Below are positions 25,543 through 34,262 of a DNA stretch of 64,000 nucleotides, piece after piece (position 1 is the first letter of the stretch; every line of letters begins with the position of its first letter). The position numbers and the translations under genes are program-made. Below the pieces are notes generated by a model. It saw only the letters and a program-made list of their open reading frames with translations, made no database searches and was not told the DNA's origin. Origin of the DNA: CAYRNR01 sp964425605 (lineage in GTDB: Bacteria > Myxococcota_A > UBA796 > UBA9615 > CAYRNR01); the NCBI GenBank assembly GCA_964425605.1, contig CAYRNR010000008.1:1-64000 (forward strand), given 5' to 3'.

Positions 25543-27708
25543 CTAGCCGGAGCGTCGGCGAAGCAGCAGCATACCCAGGACCGCCAGCAGCGGCCAGGGC
25601 AGCGGCGGCCGGCCTGGGGGCACCCGGCAGGTGCAGACGGCCCCGCCCACGAAGTCGGCGCCGTCGCAGTCCTGGTCGATGCCGTCGCCGGGCAGGTCCT
25701 CGGCCTCGGGATAGATGGCCGCGTCCCGGTCGTTGCAGTCCCCGGCGAGGTCGGCGTAGCCCTCGGTCTCGCAGGTCATGGCGAACTGATCCACGTCGCC
25801 GAAGCCGTCCCCGTCCTGGTCGTAGAACAGGCTCTGCTTGCCGTCCTCGTCCACGTTGCCGTCGCAGTCGTTGTCCAGGTCGTCGCACAGGTCTTCGAGC
25901 CCTGGCGCCACGTCCGGGTTGGTGTCGTCGCAGTCGGGCTCTTCGTCACAGGTCGTGACGCCGTCGCCATCGGCGTCGTCGATGTTCAGCGTGGCGTCGG
26001 TGTCGTCGCAGTCGCCCTCGCACGTGCTCGCGCCGTCGCCGTCGCCGTCGGGCTCGTCGTCCGGCACCAGGCCGTCGCAGTCGTTGTCGAGCCCGTCGCA
26101 CAGCTCGGTGGCGTCGGGGAAGACGGTGTCATCGGTGTCGTCACAGTCGAACAGGGCGGAGTAGCCGTCGCCGTCGTCGTCGGGGATGGACGACGAGAGC
26201 ATCAGGAAGACCCTCCCCGCCTCCTCGAGGCCGATGGCCGGCGTGGCGTCCGGCGCGCCCACGGCGATCTCGGGCAGGCCGTCGCCGTCCAGGTCGCCGG
26301 GCAGACACAGCGCGGAGCCCGCGCCGTCGTGGACCTCGCCGTCGAGGACCAGCTGGACCACGTCGAGCATCGGGGTGACCGTGCCCGGCGACAGGTCGAG
26401 GTCCTCTCCCCCGGGGACGATCCAGAGCTGGCTGCGCAGACCCCCCTCGGCGGCCATGGCTGGGGCCGCGACCACCAGATCGTCGATGGTGTCGCCGTCC
26501 AGGTCGGTCACGGCCAGGGTCCATCCGAGCTCAGCCCCCTGGTCCTCGCCCTGGAAGATGGCGGCGTGCTCCGTGGCCACCAGCTCCTCGGGCCAGTCGT
26601 CGGCCGGACCGGGGAAGACGGCCACGGCCCCGGCCCCGCCCCAGCCGGGCATCCCCACGGCCAGGTCCGAGGCGCCGTCGCCGTCGAAGTCGCCGACGGC
26701 CAGGGCCGCGCCTAGCTGATCCAGGGTGCTCTGGGGCCGGATCCTGGTGCCGGCCTGCACCGCGTGGAACACGCCGGGCAGGGGCACCACGTCGCTGAGG
26801 AACAGGTAGACCCCGGCCTGATCGTCGTCGGCCAGGCTCGGCGAGAGGTCCACCACCGCGAATTCGTCGATGCCGTCCTCGTCCAGGTCCAGCAGGGGCG
26901 TGATGCGGTCGATTCCGCCCACCGAGTTGGCTCCACCTCCCACGATGGCCGATCCGATACCCCGCGCGTCGGTGAGCACGGGGTCGCCGCTGAGGTCGAT
27001 CTCCGCGTTGGGGTAGATGGCGGCCAGCCCGAGGCCGATGGACGACGGGTCGGCCACGAGCTGCGTACCGGGGAACCGCGGCGCCAGGGCCAGCAAGTCG
27101 TCGTACCCGTCTCCAACCACGTCGGCCACGGCCACCTGCTCGCCCAGCGCGGCGATGAGTGGGCCCCCTGCAGGGCCGATCTCCAGCCTCAGCGCGGTGT
27201 ACGCCTCCAGGTCCTCGGTCCACGCGGCCCAGTCGTTGGGCCCGGTGAAGAGGTATGCGCGGCCGAAGCCCTCCACGTTGGGCACCTCGCCCCAGCGGTA
27301 CCCCGGCCCGCCGACCCACACGTCGGAGACGCCGTCGTCGTTCAGGTCGCCGTAGGCCACCGAGGCGCCGAAGCGCTCGTCGGGGAGCTGGCTGGCCAGC
27401 GCCGTGGGCACGGTGTCCACGTCCAGCAGGTAGTAGCTCTGCTCGAGGAACAGCGACGCGTCCTGGATCCACAGCACCATGCCCGCGTGCTCGTACTCCT
27501 CGCCCGGCTCGAACGCGTGCGCGGGCGCCCCCACCAGGATCTCGTAGCCCAGCCCGTCGCCGTCGTGGTCCAGATCCGTCCCGCAGGCCAGGGCAGCGCC
27601 CAGGCGGTCCCCCCGGACCGTCCCGCGCAGGTCCACCGACACGTCGCCCAGCTCCACACCCACCAGCAGCTGGACCGCGATCAGGGCCGTGATGGTCGGG
27701 GTCACCAT
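25543..27708 (-). CDS. FG-GAP and MopE-repeat surface protein with MYXO-CTERM tail
   Basis: A 721-residue exported protein. After an N-terminal hydrophobic segment come integrin-like FG-GAP blades (GDLNDDGVSDVWVGGPGY, GDFDGDGASDLAVGMPGWG, GDLDGDGLPEIAVGAPDA), then about five MopE-type repeats that join a DDGDGY or DGDGD loop to CDGLDNDCDG-like Cys/Asp motifs, and a tail of CTCRVPPGRPP, hydrophobic residues and RRRSG. MopE repeats are known from a copper-binding surface protein of methanotrophs; in Myxococcota they are common with uncertain ligand (Ca or Cu). The ATG at 27708 overlaps the upstream stop by seven bases, indicating coupling with the TPR-PEGA gene. Confidence 0.87.
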   Translation of the reverse strand: MVTPTITALIAVQLLVGVELGDVSVDLRGTVRGDRLGAALACGTDLDHDGDGLGYEILVGAPAHAFEPGEEYEHAGMVLWIQDASLFLEQSYYLLDVDTVPTALASQLPDERFGASVAYGDLNDDGVSDVWVGGPGYRWGEVPNVEGFGRAYLFTGPNDWAAWTEDLEAYTALRLEIGPAGGPLIAALGEQVAVADVVGDGYDDLLALAPRFPGTQLVADPSSIGLGLAAIYPNAEIDLSGDPVLTDARGIGSAIVGGGANSVGGIDRITPLLDLDEDGIDEFAVVDLSPSLADDDQAGVYLFLSDVVPLPGVFHAVQAGTRIRPQSTLDQLGAALAVGDFDGDGASDLAVGMPGWGGAGAVAVFPGPADDWPEELVATEHAAIFQGEDQGAELGWTLAVTDLDGDTIDDLVVAAPAMAAEGGLRSQLWIVPGGEDLDLSPGTVTPMLDVVQLVLDGEVHDGAGSALCLPGDLDGDGLPEIAVGAPDATPAIGLEEAGRVFLMLSSSIPDDDGDGYSALFDCDDTDDTVFPDATELCDGLDNDCDGLVPDDEPDGDGDGASTCEGDCDDTDATLNIDDADGDGVTTCDEEPDCDDTNPDVAPGLEDLCDDLDNDCDGNVDEDGKQSLFYDQDGDGFGDVDQFAMTCETEGYADLAGDCNDRDAAIYPEAEDLPGDGIDQDCDGADFVGGAVCTCRVPPGRPPLPWPLLAVLGMLLLRRRSG

Positions 27709-29210
27709 TGCACCGAACACCCTCCCTGGACATCGAAGGTCACGCCGCCGACATACCCGCCGCCCACGCCCACGCCGCAGCCGAAGACCTTGGAGGTGAG
27801 CGGGCGGATGTCGATCCCACCCTGGATCTCACCGCCGAAGGACCACTGGGCCTCGCCATGGGGGCCGAGCCAGTGGGACACCCCGGCCACGTCCACGAAC
27901 GGGCGGAACGTACCGTAGTCCGGTGAGATGCGCAGGTGGGTGCGGACCGGCACGATGATGACCGTGGCGTCGAATCGCTCCGAGTGGAAGCTCGCGAACC
28001 CCGCGGTCCAGCCCACGCTGAGGTTGGGCAGGGCGTGGATGTAGATGGAGCCCTCGACCTTGCCGTAGGTGTAGGTCGAGCCAGCCCGGCGGTACACCAG
28101 CAGGCCGCCGTCCAGGGCGAACCGGCCGCGCCAGGGCAGCGAGGCCAGGCGCTCGGCCAGGACACGCGGCTGACGGATGGACGGCTCGTAGGGATCGATG
28201 CGCAGCACCCGCTGGTGCGCCGCCGCTCCGATCTCGCCGGAGTGGCCGGTGGACGGGACGACCACGAGCCAGCCCGTGTTGAACCCCTCGCCCAGCATCC
28301 AGCTGGAGATGGCGGACAGGGCCGGCAGCGCGGGGCCCCCGTACTCGGCCGTGTCCCCGGCCTCCAGGGCGGCCAGGCCGGTGAGGAAGGCGCGTCGCTC
28401 CACGAGGACCACCTCGCCGGAGAGATCCAGGGTGCACTGCCAGGGAGATCCGGTGGAGGGGAACACCTGCAGCAGGTGCTCGCCGGCCCGGGTCTGGACC
28501 TTGGCCCAGCCCTCGGTCAGCTCCAGCGGCTGGCCGTCGAGGCTCGCCTGGGTCTGGGGGTCCATCCACGCGACCATCAGCGACGCCTGGGGCTTGCTCA
28601 ACACCCGCCGCATGGCCTGCACGTGCAGCTCCTGCGGCCGGGGGCCGAATTCGCCACCCCAGGTGTAGGCCTCGTCCACGACCACCGCGCGCTCGAAGGC
28701 GTCGCGGGCCGCCAGCTCGTCGCCCACGTACCAGGTCGCCACCCCCTCGAGCAGGTGCAGCCGGTGCAGGCGCTCCGCCGCCACGGCCTCGGAGAGGCAC
28801 GGCAGCCGCTGTCGCAGGGCGCGCAGCTCCTCCACGGCCACCTGGTACTCGGCGAACGCCATGTGCTCGTCGGCCTCGGCCAGGGCCCCGTCGAACGCCT
28901 CGACGTCGAGGGGATCACCGTCACAGGTGGAGACCTCGTCGATGCCGAACAGGCCCACCGCGTCCTCGCCCAGCACGTCGTCGAGGCCGTGGCGGACCTC
29001 GATGTTCGCGGCCTCCATGCCCAGGTGGGCCAGGGCTTCGCGGACGACGCGATCCGCGCGGGGGCTGGGGCGGGTGTGGGGGGACAGGGCGACCACACCG
29101 CGGCCGTTCTCGGCGGCGACGGCGTCGGTGACGGGGGCGAGGGCGAGGGCGCAGAACAGGATCAGCGATGACGGGCGTGCCACGAGTCGTCGCGGTATTC
29201 GAAGCGCCAC
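27702..29210 (-). CDS. Exported TPR/PEGA-like protein with a C-terminal beta-rich domain
   Basis: A 502-residue protein with an N-terminal signal (LILFCALALAPVTDAVAA). Residues about 110-225 form TPR-like helices (AFAEYQVAVEELRALRQRLP, then LLEGVATWYVGDELAARDAF). Next comes a PEGA-like beta domain (ASLDGQPLELTEGWAKV). The last ~170 residues alternate like outer-membrane or beta-sandwich strands (YTYGKVEGSIYIHALPNLSV). It is a clear relative of the 44394 product in its TPR and PEGA parts. The GTG at 29210 overlaps the kinase end by 49 bases; a GTG at 29183 would give a shorter signal peptide and is a real alternative. Confidence 0.78.
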   Translation of the reverse strand: MALRIPRRLVARPSSLILFCALALAPVTDAVAAENGRGVVALSPHTRPSPRADRVVREALAHLGMEAANIEVRHGLDDVLGEDAVGLFGIDEVSTCDGDPLDVEAFDGALAEADEHMAFAEYQVAVEELRALRQRLPCLSEAVAAERLHRLHLLEGVATWYVGDELAARDAFERAVVVDEAYTWGGEFGPRPQELHVQAMRRVLSKPQASLMVAWMDPQTQASLDGQPLELTEGWAKVQTRAGEHLLQVFPSTGSPWQCTLDLSGEVVLVERRAFLTGLAALEAGDTAEYGGPALPALSAISSWMLGEGFNTGWLVVVPSTGHSGEIGAAAHQRVLRIDPYEPSIRQPRVLAERLASLPWRGRFALDGGLLVYRRAGSTYTYGKVEGSIYIHALPNLSVGWTAGFASFHSERFDATVIIVPVRTHLRISPDYGTFRPFVDVAGVSHWLGPHGEAQWSFGGEIQGGIDIRPLTSKVFGCGVGVGGGYVGGVTFDVQGGCSVQW

Positions 29211-30817
29211 CTGAGCTGTTCCCCGTCCTCTCCGGCCTCGATCTCGAAGAACCCCTCGGGCGTGGCACCGTCTGCCGGCACGACGCGAATCCGGTGGGTT
29301 CCCAGGTCCACCTGGAGATTTTGCAACAATCCCTCGGTCGCGCGCAGCTGTTCATCCACGTAAATCTCACCCCAGGGGTCCGTGGTGACGAACAGACTCG
29401 CCGTACCCACGGCGACCTCGACCACCTCGGGGGTCGGCTCCTCCGCGGGGGTGGGATCGGTCGGCGGCTCTGGCTGAGACGCGGTGACGGGCTCCACCTC
29501 GGCCGGCGTGGGATCGGGGATCTCGTGCCCCACCGGGATCACGGGTTCGGTGACCTGCGTGCCCCCCGACTCGCCGCCGATGGCTGGATCGGGCGTGATG
29601 TTCTCCTCACCGCCGCCGACGCCACCCTCGGTCTCCTCGCCACAGGGGGGCCACAGGGTGATCAGCCCGACGATGGCCACGGCAGCGGCGAGCAGCAGCG
29701 GCAGCCGGGTACCGCCGCGCAACTGGAGCAGCCGGGTCTTCTGGGTCACGGTGGCGAATGCCGACGGCGGCTTCGGCGAGCTCAGCGAGGTGGTCGTGTA
29801 CCCCTCGGTCTCGTCGCCCCGAGGCCGCCCTGTGGAGCCAGGGCTGTCCACCAGGGTGGCGGCGCGTATCCCCTGGCTGGTCAGGGTGGTCACCAGCGCG
29901 TCCATGGGCTCCTCGCGGGCGCCCACCTCCTGGAGCCACCCCTCGATGACGCCCCGGCCGCGGAAGCACGGCAGGGCGCGCAGGGCGTCGCCCATGGCCG
30001 CGGCGTCGGGGTAGCGGTCCGCTGGATCGTGGGCCAGGCTCTGCTCGAGCACGGGCACCGAGTCCGCCAACTGAGTGCGCAGCAGGGCGTAGTCCGCGTC
30101 CCGGACCCCCTCCTTGCGGCGCTCGAGGAACTTGGACAGGCCGGTGTCCTCGAACAGCCGCCGCCCCGCGAACAGCTCGAAGAGCACCACGCCGAGGGAG
30201 AACAGGTCCGAGTGGGGGCCGATGTTCTCGCCCTCCAGCTGCTCGGGGGCCATGTAGGCCAGCGTGCCCTTGCCGGTGCCGGGCAGGGTCTGGTGCAGGT
30301 TGGTGGTGGCGCGCGCGACGCCGAAGTCGGTGATCTTCACCTGGCCCCGCGAGGTGAGCATCACGTTGGCCGGCTTGATGTCCCGGTGGACGATGTGCAT
30401 CGGCTCGCCGTCGTAGGTGCGGGCCGAGTGGGCGTAGGCCAGCGCGTCGCAGACCTGGACACCGATGGCCGCCGCGGCGTCCGCCGGGATGTCCATGCGT
30501 TGCTCGTGGGCCTTCTGCAGCGCGCGGGCCAGGGTCACGCCCTTGATGTACTCCATGACCAGGTAGTGGGACGGGCCGTCCCGCTCGAATGCGTAGACGT
30601 GGACGATGTTGGGGTGGCTGAGCTGGGCGACCAGGCGTGCCTCGTCGGCGAACGTCTGGATGTGGGAGTCCTCGCGGCACAGATCCGGGTGCATCCGCTT
30701 GATGGCGACCCGCTTCTCGAACCCCTCCTCCCCCACGGAGCGGGCCAGGAAAACCTCGGCCATGCCGCCGGATCCAAGGCGACCGAGGACCTCGTAGTTG
30801 CCGATGGTCTGGGTCAC
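29162..30817 (-). CDS. Transmembrane Ser/Thr protein kinase with PEGA-like periplasmic domain
   Basis: A 551-residue kinase in the Hanks (PknB-like) family: glycine loop LGSGGMAEVF, Lys40 in AIK, HRDIKPAN with catalytic Asp146, DFGVARA and YMAPEQ, all intact. One membrane span (372-389) leads to a Pro/Thr/Glu-rich spacer and a C-terminal PEGA-like domain (471-541; ASLFVTTDPWGEIYVDEQ) outside the membrane. It probably senses an envelope signal and phosphorylates cytoplasmic targets. I favour GTG at 30817, giving MTQTIGNYEVLG as the usual kinase start; the ATG at 30859 is in frame but has no ribosome site. It is the first gene of a coupled operon with 27702 and 25543. Confidence 0.9.
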   Translation of the reverse strand: MTQTIGNYEVLGRLGSGGMAEVFLARSVGEEGFEKRVAIKRMHPDLCREDSHIQTFADEARLVAQLSHPNIVHVYAFERDGPSHYLVMEYIKGVTLARALQKAHEQRMDIPADAAAAIGVQVCDALAYAHSARTYDGEPMHIVHRDIKPANVMLTSRGQVKITDFGVARATTNLHQTLPGTGKGTLAYMAPEQLEGENIGPHSDLFSLGVVLFELFAGRRLFEDTGLSKFLERRKEGVRDADYALLRTQLADSVPVLEQSLAHDPADRYPDAAAMGDALRALPCFRGRGVIEGWLQEVGAREEPMDALVTTLTSQGIRAATLVDSPGSTGRPRGDETEGYTTTSLSSPKPPSAFATVTQKTRLLQLRGGTRLPLLLAAAVAIVGLITLWPPCGEETEGGVGGGEENITPDPAIGGESGGTQVTEPVIPVGHEIPDPTPAEVEPVTASQPEPPTDPTPAEEPTPEVVEVAVGTASLFVTTDPWGEIYVDEQLRATEGLLQNLQVDLGTHRIRVVPADGATPEGFFEIEAGEDGEQLRWRFEYRDDSWHARHR

Positions 30818-30904
30818 GACCTCGCCGGCTCCCTCTGCCCGTTCCCGCCCCACACCCATGGAAGTGCCGGCAGTGTACCCTTCCCGGTCTGACCGGGCCA
30901 GGCC

Positions 30905-30958
30905 CCACAACTGTGTTGTGGCCCCGCCTGAGCGTGTGGCAGGCTATGAGCCCTGCCA
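30905..30958. promoter_or_regulatory. Two inverted repeats between divergent kinase and MopE genes
   Basis: CCACAAC-TGT-GTTGTGG (30905-30921) and TGGCAGG-8 bases-CCTGCCA (30937-30958) lie in the 163-base space between the divergent starts at 30817 and 30981. The second can extend inward as a stem with one bulge. They may be operators or, for the second, a leader hairpin of the plus-strand gene. Confidence 0.5.
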
Positions 30959-30980
30959 TGACGACCGGAGGGGAGAGACG

Positions 30981-32102
30981 ATGCGCACCATCTGGACCGT
31001 GTTGCTGCTGGGCGGGGCGAGCCTCGCCGTCCTTCCGGCAGAGGCAGCCACCGGCGGACCCGATGGGTTCGGCTACACCTGGGCCGACTCGGACGAGGCC
31101 GGGGTCAACTACGACTACGAGGCCATCTACGCCAACTACCAGTCCCTGTCCGACGAGGACTTCGTCGAGATCTCGCTGGGCTTCGACTTCCCCTTCTATG
31201 GCGGCCTCTTCGACACCATCACCGTCACGTCCAACGGCGTGGCCCACTTCGACGGTCCCACCCTGGTGGCCTACAACAATGTGGGGCTTCCCTTCGACAC
31301 CTTCCGGATGATGGCGGTGTTCTGGGACGACCTGAACCCGGGCAACAGCGGCGACATCTGGTGGGACACCACCGGGACGGGCTCCGACCACGTGTTCGTG
31401 CTGGAGTGGTGGAACGTCCCCCACTTCTACTCCAGCGGCACCGGCACCTTCGAACTCAAGCTCTTCGAGTCCGACGGAGCCATCGAGTTCCACTACGAGG
31501 ACACCAACTTCGGCGACGGCACCTACAACCAGGGTGCGTCGGCCACCTGCGGCATCCAGGACGGCGCCCAGGGGTACGGCCTGCAGCGGTCCCAGGACCA
31601 GGCCGTGCTGCCCAACGACTACGCCATCCGCTTCGAGCCGGGATCGTGCACCGACGCCGACGGCGACGGGTACGAGGCGTCCACCTGCGGCGGCAACGAC
31701 TGCGACGACGGCGACGTGCACGTGTATCCGGGCGCCAACGAGATCTGCAACGGCATCGATGACAATTGCAACGGCACGGTGGACGAGGGTTGCGGGGACG
31801 ACGACGACGACACGACCGGGACGCCGGGGGACGACGACGACACCACCGGGCCCGGGGACGACGACGATGGCGATCCCTGGGACGACGACGACGACGGCGA
31901 TCCCTGGGACGACGACGACGACGACACCGAGGGCGGCCAGCAGCCCGGGCCGGCGGGGCCCAACAACACCAAGAACACCAACCCCACCTTCGGAATCGTC
32001 TGCGCCTGCCGCACGGCTCCCCAGGGCTCGCCGCTGGGCGCGGCCCTGCTGTTCCTGAGCGGCCTGGCCCTGGTGCGAAGGTCGTCGCGGAGGCGCCCGT
32101 GA
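30981..32102 (+). CDS. Surface protein with nidogen-like domain, MopE repeat, Asp-rich linker and MYXO-CTERM tail
   Basis: A 373-residue protein. It has a signal peptide (MRTIWTVLLLGGASLAVLPAEA), then a beta-rich domain with FDFPFYGGLFDTITVTSNG and NYAIRF-like strands that recalls NIDO-type adhesion domains. One MopE-type repeat (DADGDGYEAS then CNGIDDNCNG) and a run of Asp/Gly/Thr follow, ending with CACRTAPQG, hydrophobic residues and RRSSRRR. The ATG has a long purine ribosome site (GGAGGGGAGAGA). Its TGA overlaps the GTG of the PEGA lipoprotein (GTGA). Confidence 0.86.
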   Translation: MRTIWTVLLLGGASLAVLPAEAATGGPDGFGYTWADSDEAGVNYDYEAIYANYQSLSDEDFVEISLGFDFPFYGGLFDTITVTSNGVAHFDGPTLVAYNNVGLPFDTFRMMAVFWDDLNPGNSGDIWWDTTGTGSDHVFVLEWWNVPHFYSSGTGTFELKLFESDGAIEFHYEDTNFGDGTYNQGASATCGIQDGAQGYGLQRSQDQAVLPNDYAIRFEPGSCTDADGDGYEASTCGGNDCDDGDVHVYPGANEICNGIDDNCNGTVDEGCGDDDDDTTGTPGDDDDTTGPGDDDDGDPWDDDDDGDPWDDDDDDTEGGQQPGPAGPNNTKNTNPTFGIVCACRTAPQGSPLGAALLFLSGLALVRRSSRRRP

Positions 32103-32908
32103 GGACGACGTTGCGGTCCACCCTGCCGTTGCTGCTGCTGGCGACCTTCCTCGGTGGATGTCCCGGGACGCCCGCGCCGGACGGATCGGACTTCGCCTAC
32201 CTCAGCCTGGATTCGAAGCCCTCGGCCTCGGTGACCCTCGACGGGGAGCTGGTCGGCAACACGCCCCTGCGCAAGTTCGCCGTGGCGCCCGGCGACCACG
32301 AGGTGGTGCTGGAGTGTGTCAGCTGCACGACCCCGCAGCGCCGCTCCCTGGCGATCTCGGTGGAGGCGCGCGAGATCTACACCCACGATTGCACCCGCTT
32401 CGACGGGGGGACCGCGGTGGCGGCGGAGGACGAGGCCCCGGCCACGGGATCGGCCTTCATCACCGTCAACACCAAACCCTGGTCCACCGTCTACCTCGAT
32501 GGCGTGCTCATCGGGAACACCCCCAAGCGCGACTACCCCGTCGAGCCGGGCCTGCACGAGGTCACCTTCAAGTGCGGACCCTGTCGTGAGGCCCAGGAGG
32601 AGTCCCACTCCCTGATGGTGGAGGCCGGAGAGACCTGGACCCACGTGTTGATCGAGTTCGAGAGAGAGGGCGACGACGTGACCCCGGCCGGATCGTCCCT
32701 GCTCACCGTGACGGCCGAGCCCTGGGGCACGGTCCACCTCGACGGCGAGCTGGTGGGGAGGACGCCGCTGAAGGACGTGGAGATCGTGTCGGGCGAGCAC
32801 CACCTGCGCACCTTCTGCGGCCCGTGCGAGGAGGAGCAGGACAAGTCGACCATCTTCAACGTCGCCCCGGGAGCCACCCACCTCGTCGACGTCCGCTTCG
32901 ACGAGTGA
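32099..32908 (+). CDS. Lipoprotein with three PEGA domains, each carrying a CxxC pair
   Basis: A 269-residue lipoprotein (FLGGC, Cys21). Three PEGA repeats follow at about 33-97, 119-186 and 200-268, each with the hallmark x-V-x-LDGxxxGxTPxR. Each repeat has a CxxC at the same place: Cys73/76 (CVSC), Cys159/162 (CGPC) and Cys240/243 (CGPC). PEGA domains do not normally have this pair, so disulfide, redox or metal binding is possible. The GTG start overlaps the previous stop and has GGAGG seven bases upstream. It is encoded across the promoter from a PEGA kinase. Confidence 0.85.
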   Translation: MRTTLRSTLPLLLLATFLGGCPGTPAPDGSDFAYLSLDSKPSASVTLDGELVGNTPLRKFAVAPGDHEVVLECVSCTTPQRRSLAISVEAREIYTHDCTRFDGGTAVAAEDEAPATGSAFITVNTKPWSTVYLDGVLIGNTPKRDYPVEPGLHEVTFKCGPCREAQEESHSLMVEAGETWTHVLIEFEREGDDVTPAGSSLLTVTAEPWGTVHLDGELVGRTPLKDVEIVSGEHHLRTFCGPCEEEQDKSTIFNVAPGATHLVDVRFDE

Positions 32909-34203
32909 CACCCGTTCCAGCAAGCCCCCTCGTCCCGGCGGTCGAGGGGATCAGCGCCATCGCCGACAACGTCCTGGTGGTGGTGGTCCAGCTGTCCGAA
33001 ACCCTCGATGTCGAGCGCCTGCACCGGGCGATCCGGGCGGTGTCCACGAACCTGCCCGAGCTCGGCGGGCGGCCCCGCCAGGCGTTCTGGCGCACCAGCT
33101 GGGTGCTGGACGAGGAGCCCGGGTGGACCGTGGTCGAGGTCCCGGACGCGGACGACGACCTGGCCGCCGAGGTGGAGCGCGAGCTGTTCGCCGCGCCCTT
33201 CCGTCTCCAGGGGGACCTGCCCATCGAGGTGCGCCTGGTGCACCTCGGCGACGGCGATCGACTGCTCGTGCGGGTCCACCACCTGCTGGCGGACGGCGGC
33301 GGCGTCAAGGAGCTGGTCTACCGGATCGCGGCCGCCTACCGGGCCCTCGCGGCCGATCCGGACTGGACCCCGCCGCCGGTGAGGCGTCGTCACGCCCTGT
33401 GGCGGCTCGTGGCGGCCTGGCGGCCGTGGCGCGTCCCGGCCTACCTGTCCGGTCTGCTCGACGACCTGTGGTCCCTGCGGCCCGGGCACGGGATGACTGT
33501 ACCCATGGCCCCCGGGGCAGCGGGCAGGGCTCGGTGCGGCCGCCTCCATGTGAGGCCCGCACGGGTGCGCGCCTTCAAGGCGTGTTGGGGATCCCGCGGC
33601 GCCACGGTCAACGACCTGCTGGTGACCGCCTTTGCCCGCGCCCTCGAGGTCAGCTGGCCCGACGCACCCCAGCCGGAGATCAACCTGGTGTGCACCGCGG
33701 ACCTGCGCCAGGTGGTGCCCGGCGCAGCGGAGGTGGAGAACCTCAGCAGCATCCACACCCTGCGGATGGGGCGACGGCCCCTGCCGCCGGCGCGGGAGCT
33801 GATGGAGCGGACCCTCGCGGCGACCCGTCGCTGGAAGCGCGGTCTCGTCGGCTACGGGTTCGCCCTGTTCGCCGTCACCCTCGCCACGATCCTGCCCGGA
33901 GGGGTTATCCGCCCCCTGCTCGGGCGAGCGGTACGACAGGGGCCGCCCCAGCGGCTGGGGCCGGTGGTCTTCACCAACATGGGCCGGCTCGATCCCACAC
34001 GGCTGGACTTCGGCGCGGGGCCCTGCCGGCACGCCTACATCCTCCCCCCCATCGGCCACGCCCCGGTGCTCATCGCGGCGGCCACGGGCTGCGGCGACGC
34101 CGTGGACGTGACGGTGGCCCATCAGGAGCCCGCGCTGGGCGCGGAGCAGGTCCGGGCGTTCCTGGACGCCGTGGACGTCGAGATCGACGCGCTGCTCTCC
34201 TGA
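32905..34203 (+). CDS. Stand-alone condensation/acyltransferase-fold protein
   Basis: A 432-residue protein with the signature HHLLADG (His125, His126, Asp130, Gly131), matching HHxxxDG of NRPS condensation domains, PapA-type acyltransferases and wax-ester synthase/DGAT enzymes. NDLLVTAFARAL and VVFTNMGRLDP later in the chain also fit the two-lobed CoA-dependent acyltransferase fold. It likely moves an acyl group from CoA or a carrier to an amine or alcohol. No carrier or adenylation domain is present, so this is not an NRPS. The GTG start overlaps the PEGA lipoprotein stop (GTGA); the ribosome site is weak, suggesting coupling. Confidence 0.8.
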   Translation: MTPVPASPLVPAVEGISAIADNVLVVVVQLSETLDVERLHRAIRAVSTNLPELGGRPRQAFWRTSWVLDEEPGWTVVEVPDADDDLAAEVERELFAAPFRLQGDLPIEVRLVHLGDGDRLLVRVHHLLADGGGVKELVYRIAAAYRALAADPDWTPPPVRRRHALWRLVAAWRPWRVPAYLSGLLDDLWSLRPGHGMTVPMAPGAAGRARCGRLHVRPARVRAFKACWGSRGATVNDLLVTAFARALEVSWPDAPQPEINLVCTADLRQVVPGAAEVENLSSIHTLRMGRRPLPPARELMERTLAATRRWKRGLVGYGFALFAVTLATILPGGVIRPLLGRAVRQGPPQRLGPVVFTNMGRLDPTRLDFGAGPCRHAYILPPIGHAPVLIAAATGCGDAVDVTVAHQEPALGAEQVRAFLDAVDVEIDALLS

Positions 34204-34262
34204 CGGTGGCCATTCGCCACCTGTTCCATTACCTTGCTGGGAGGGAGGGGATCGGAGGCTCG

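Noticed and set aside
32905..34203. Condensation-like protein as a fragment of an NRPS cluster
   Set aside because: No adenylation, carrier or thioesterase domain is present in the window and the gene has normal boundaries.
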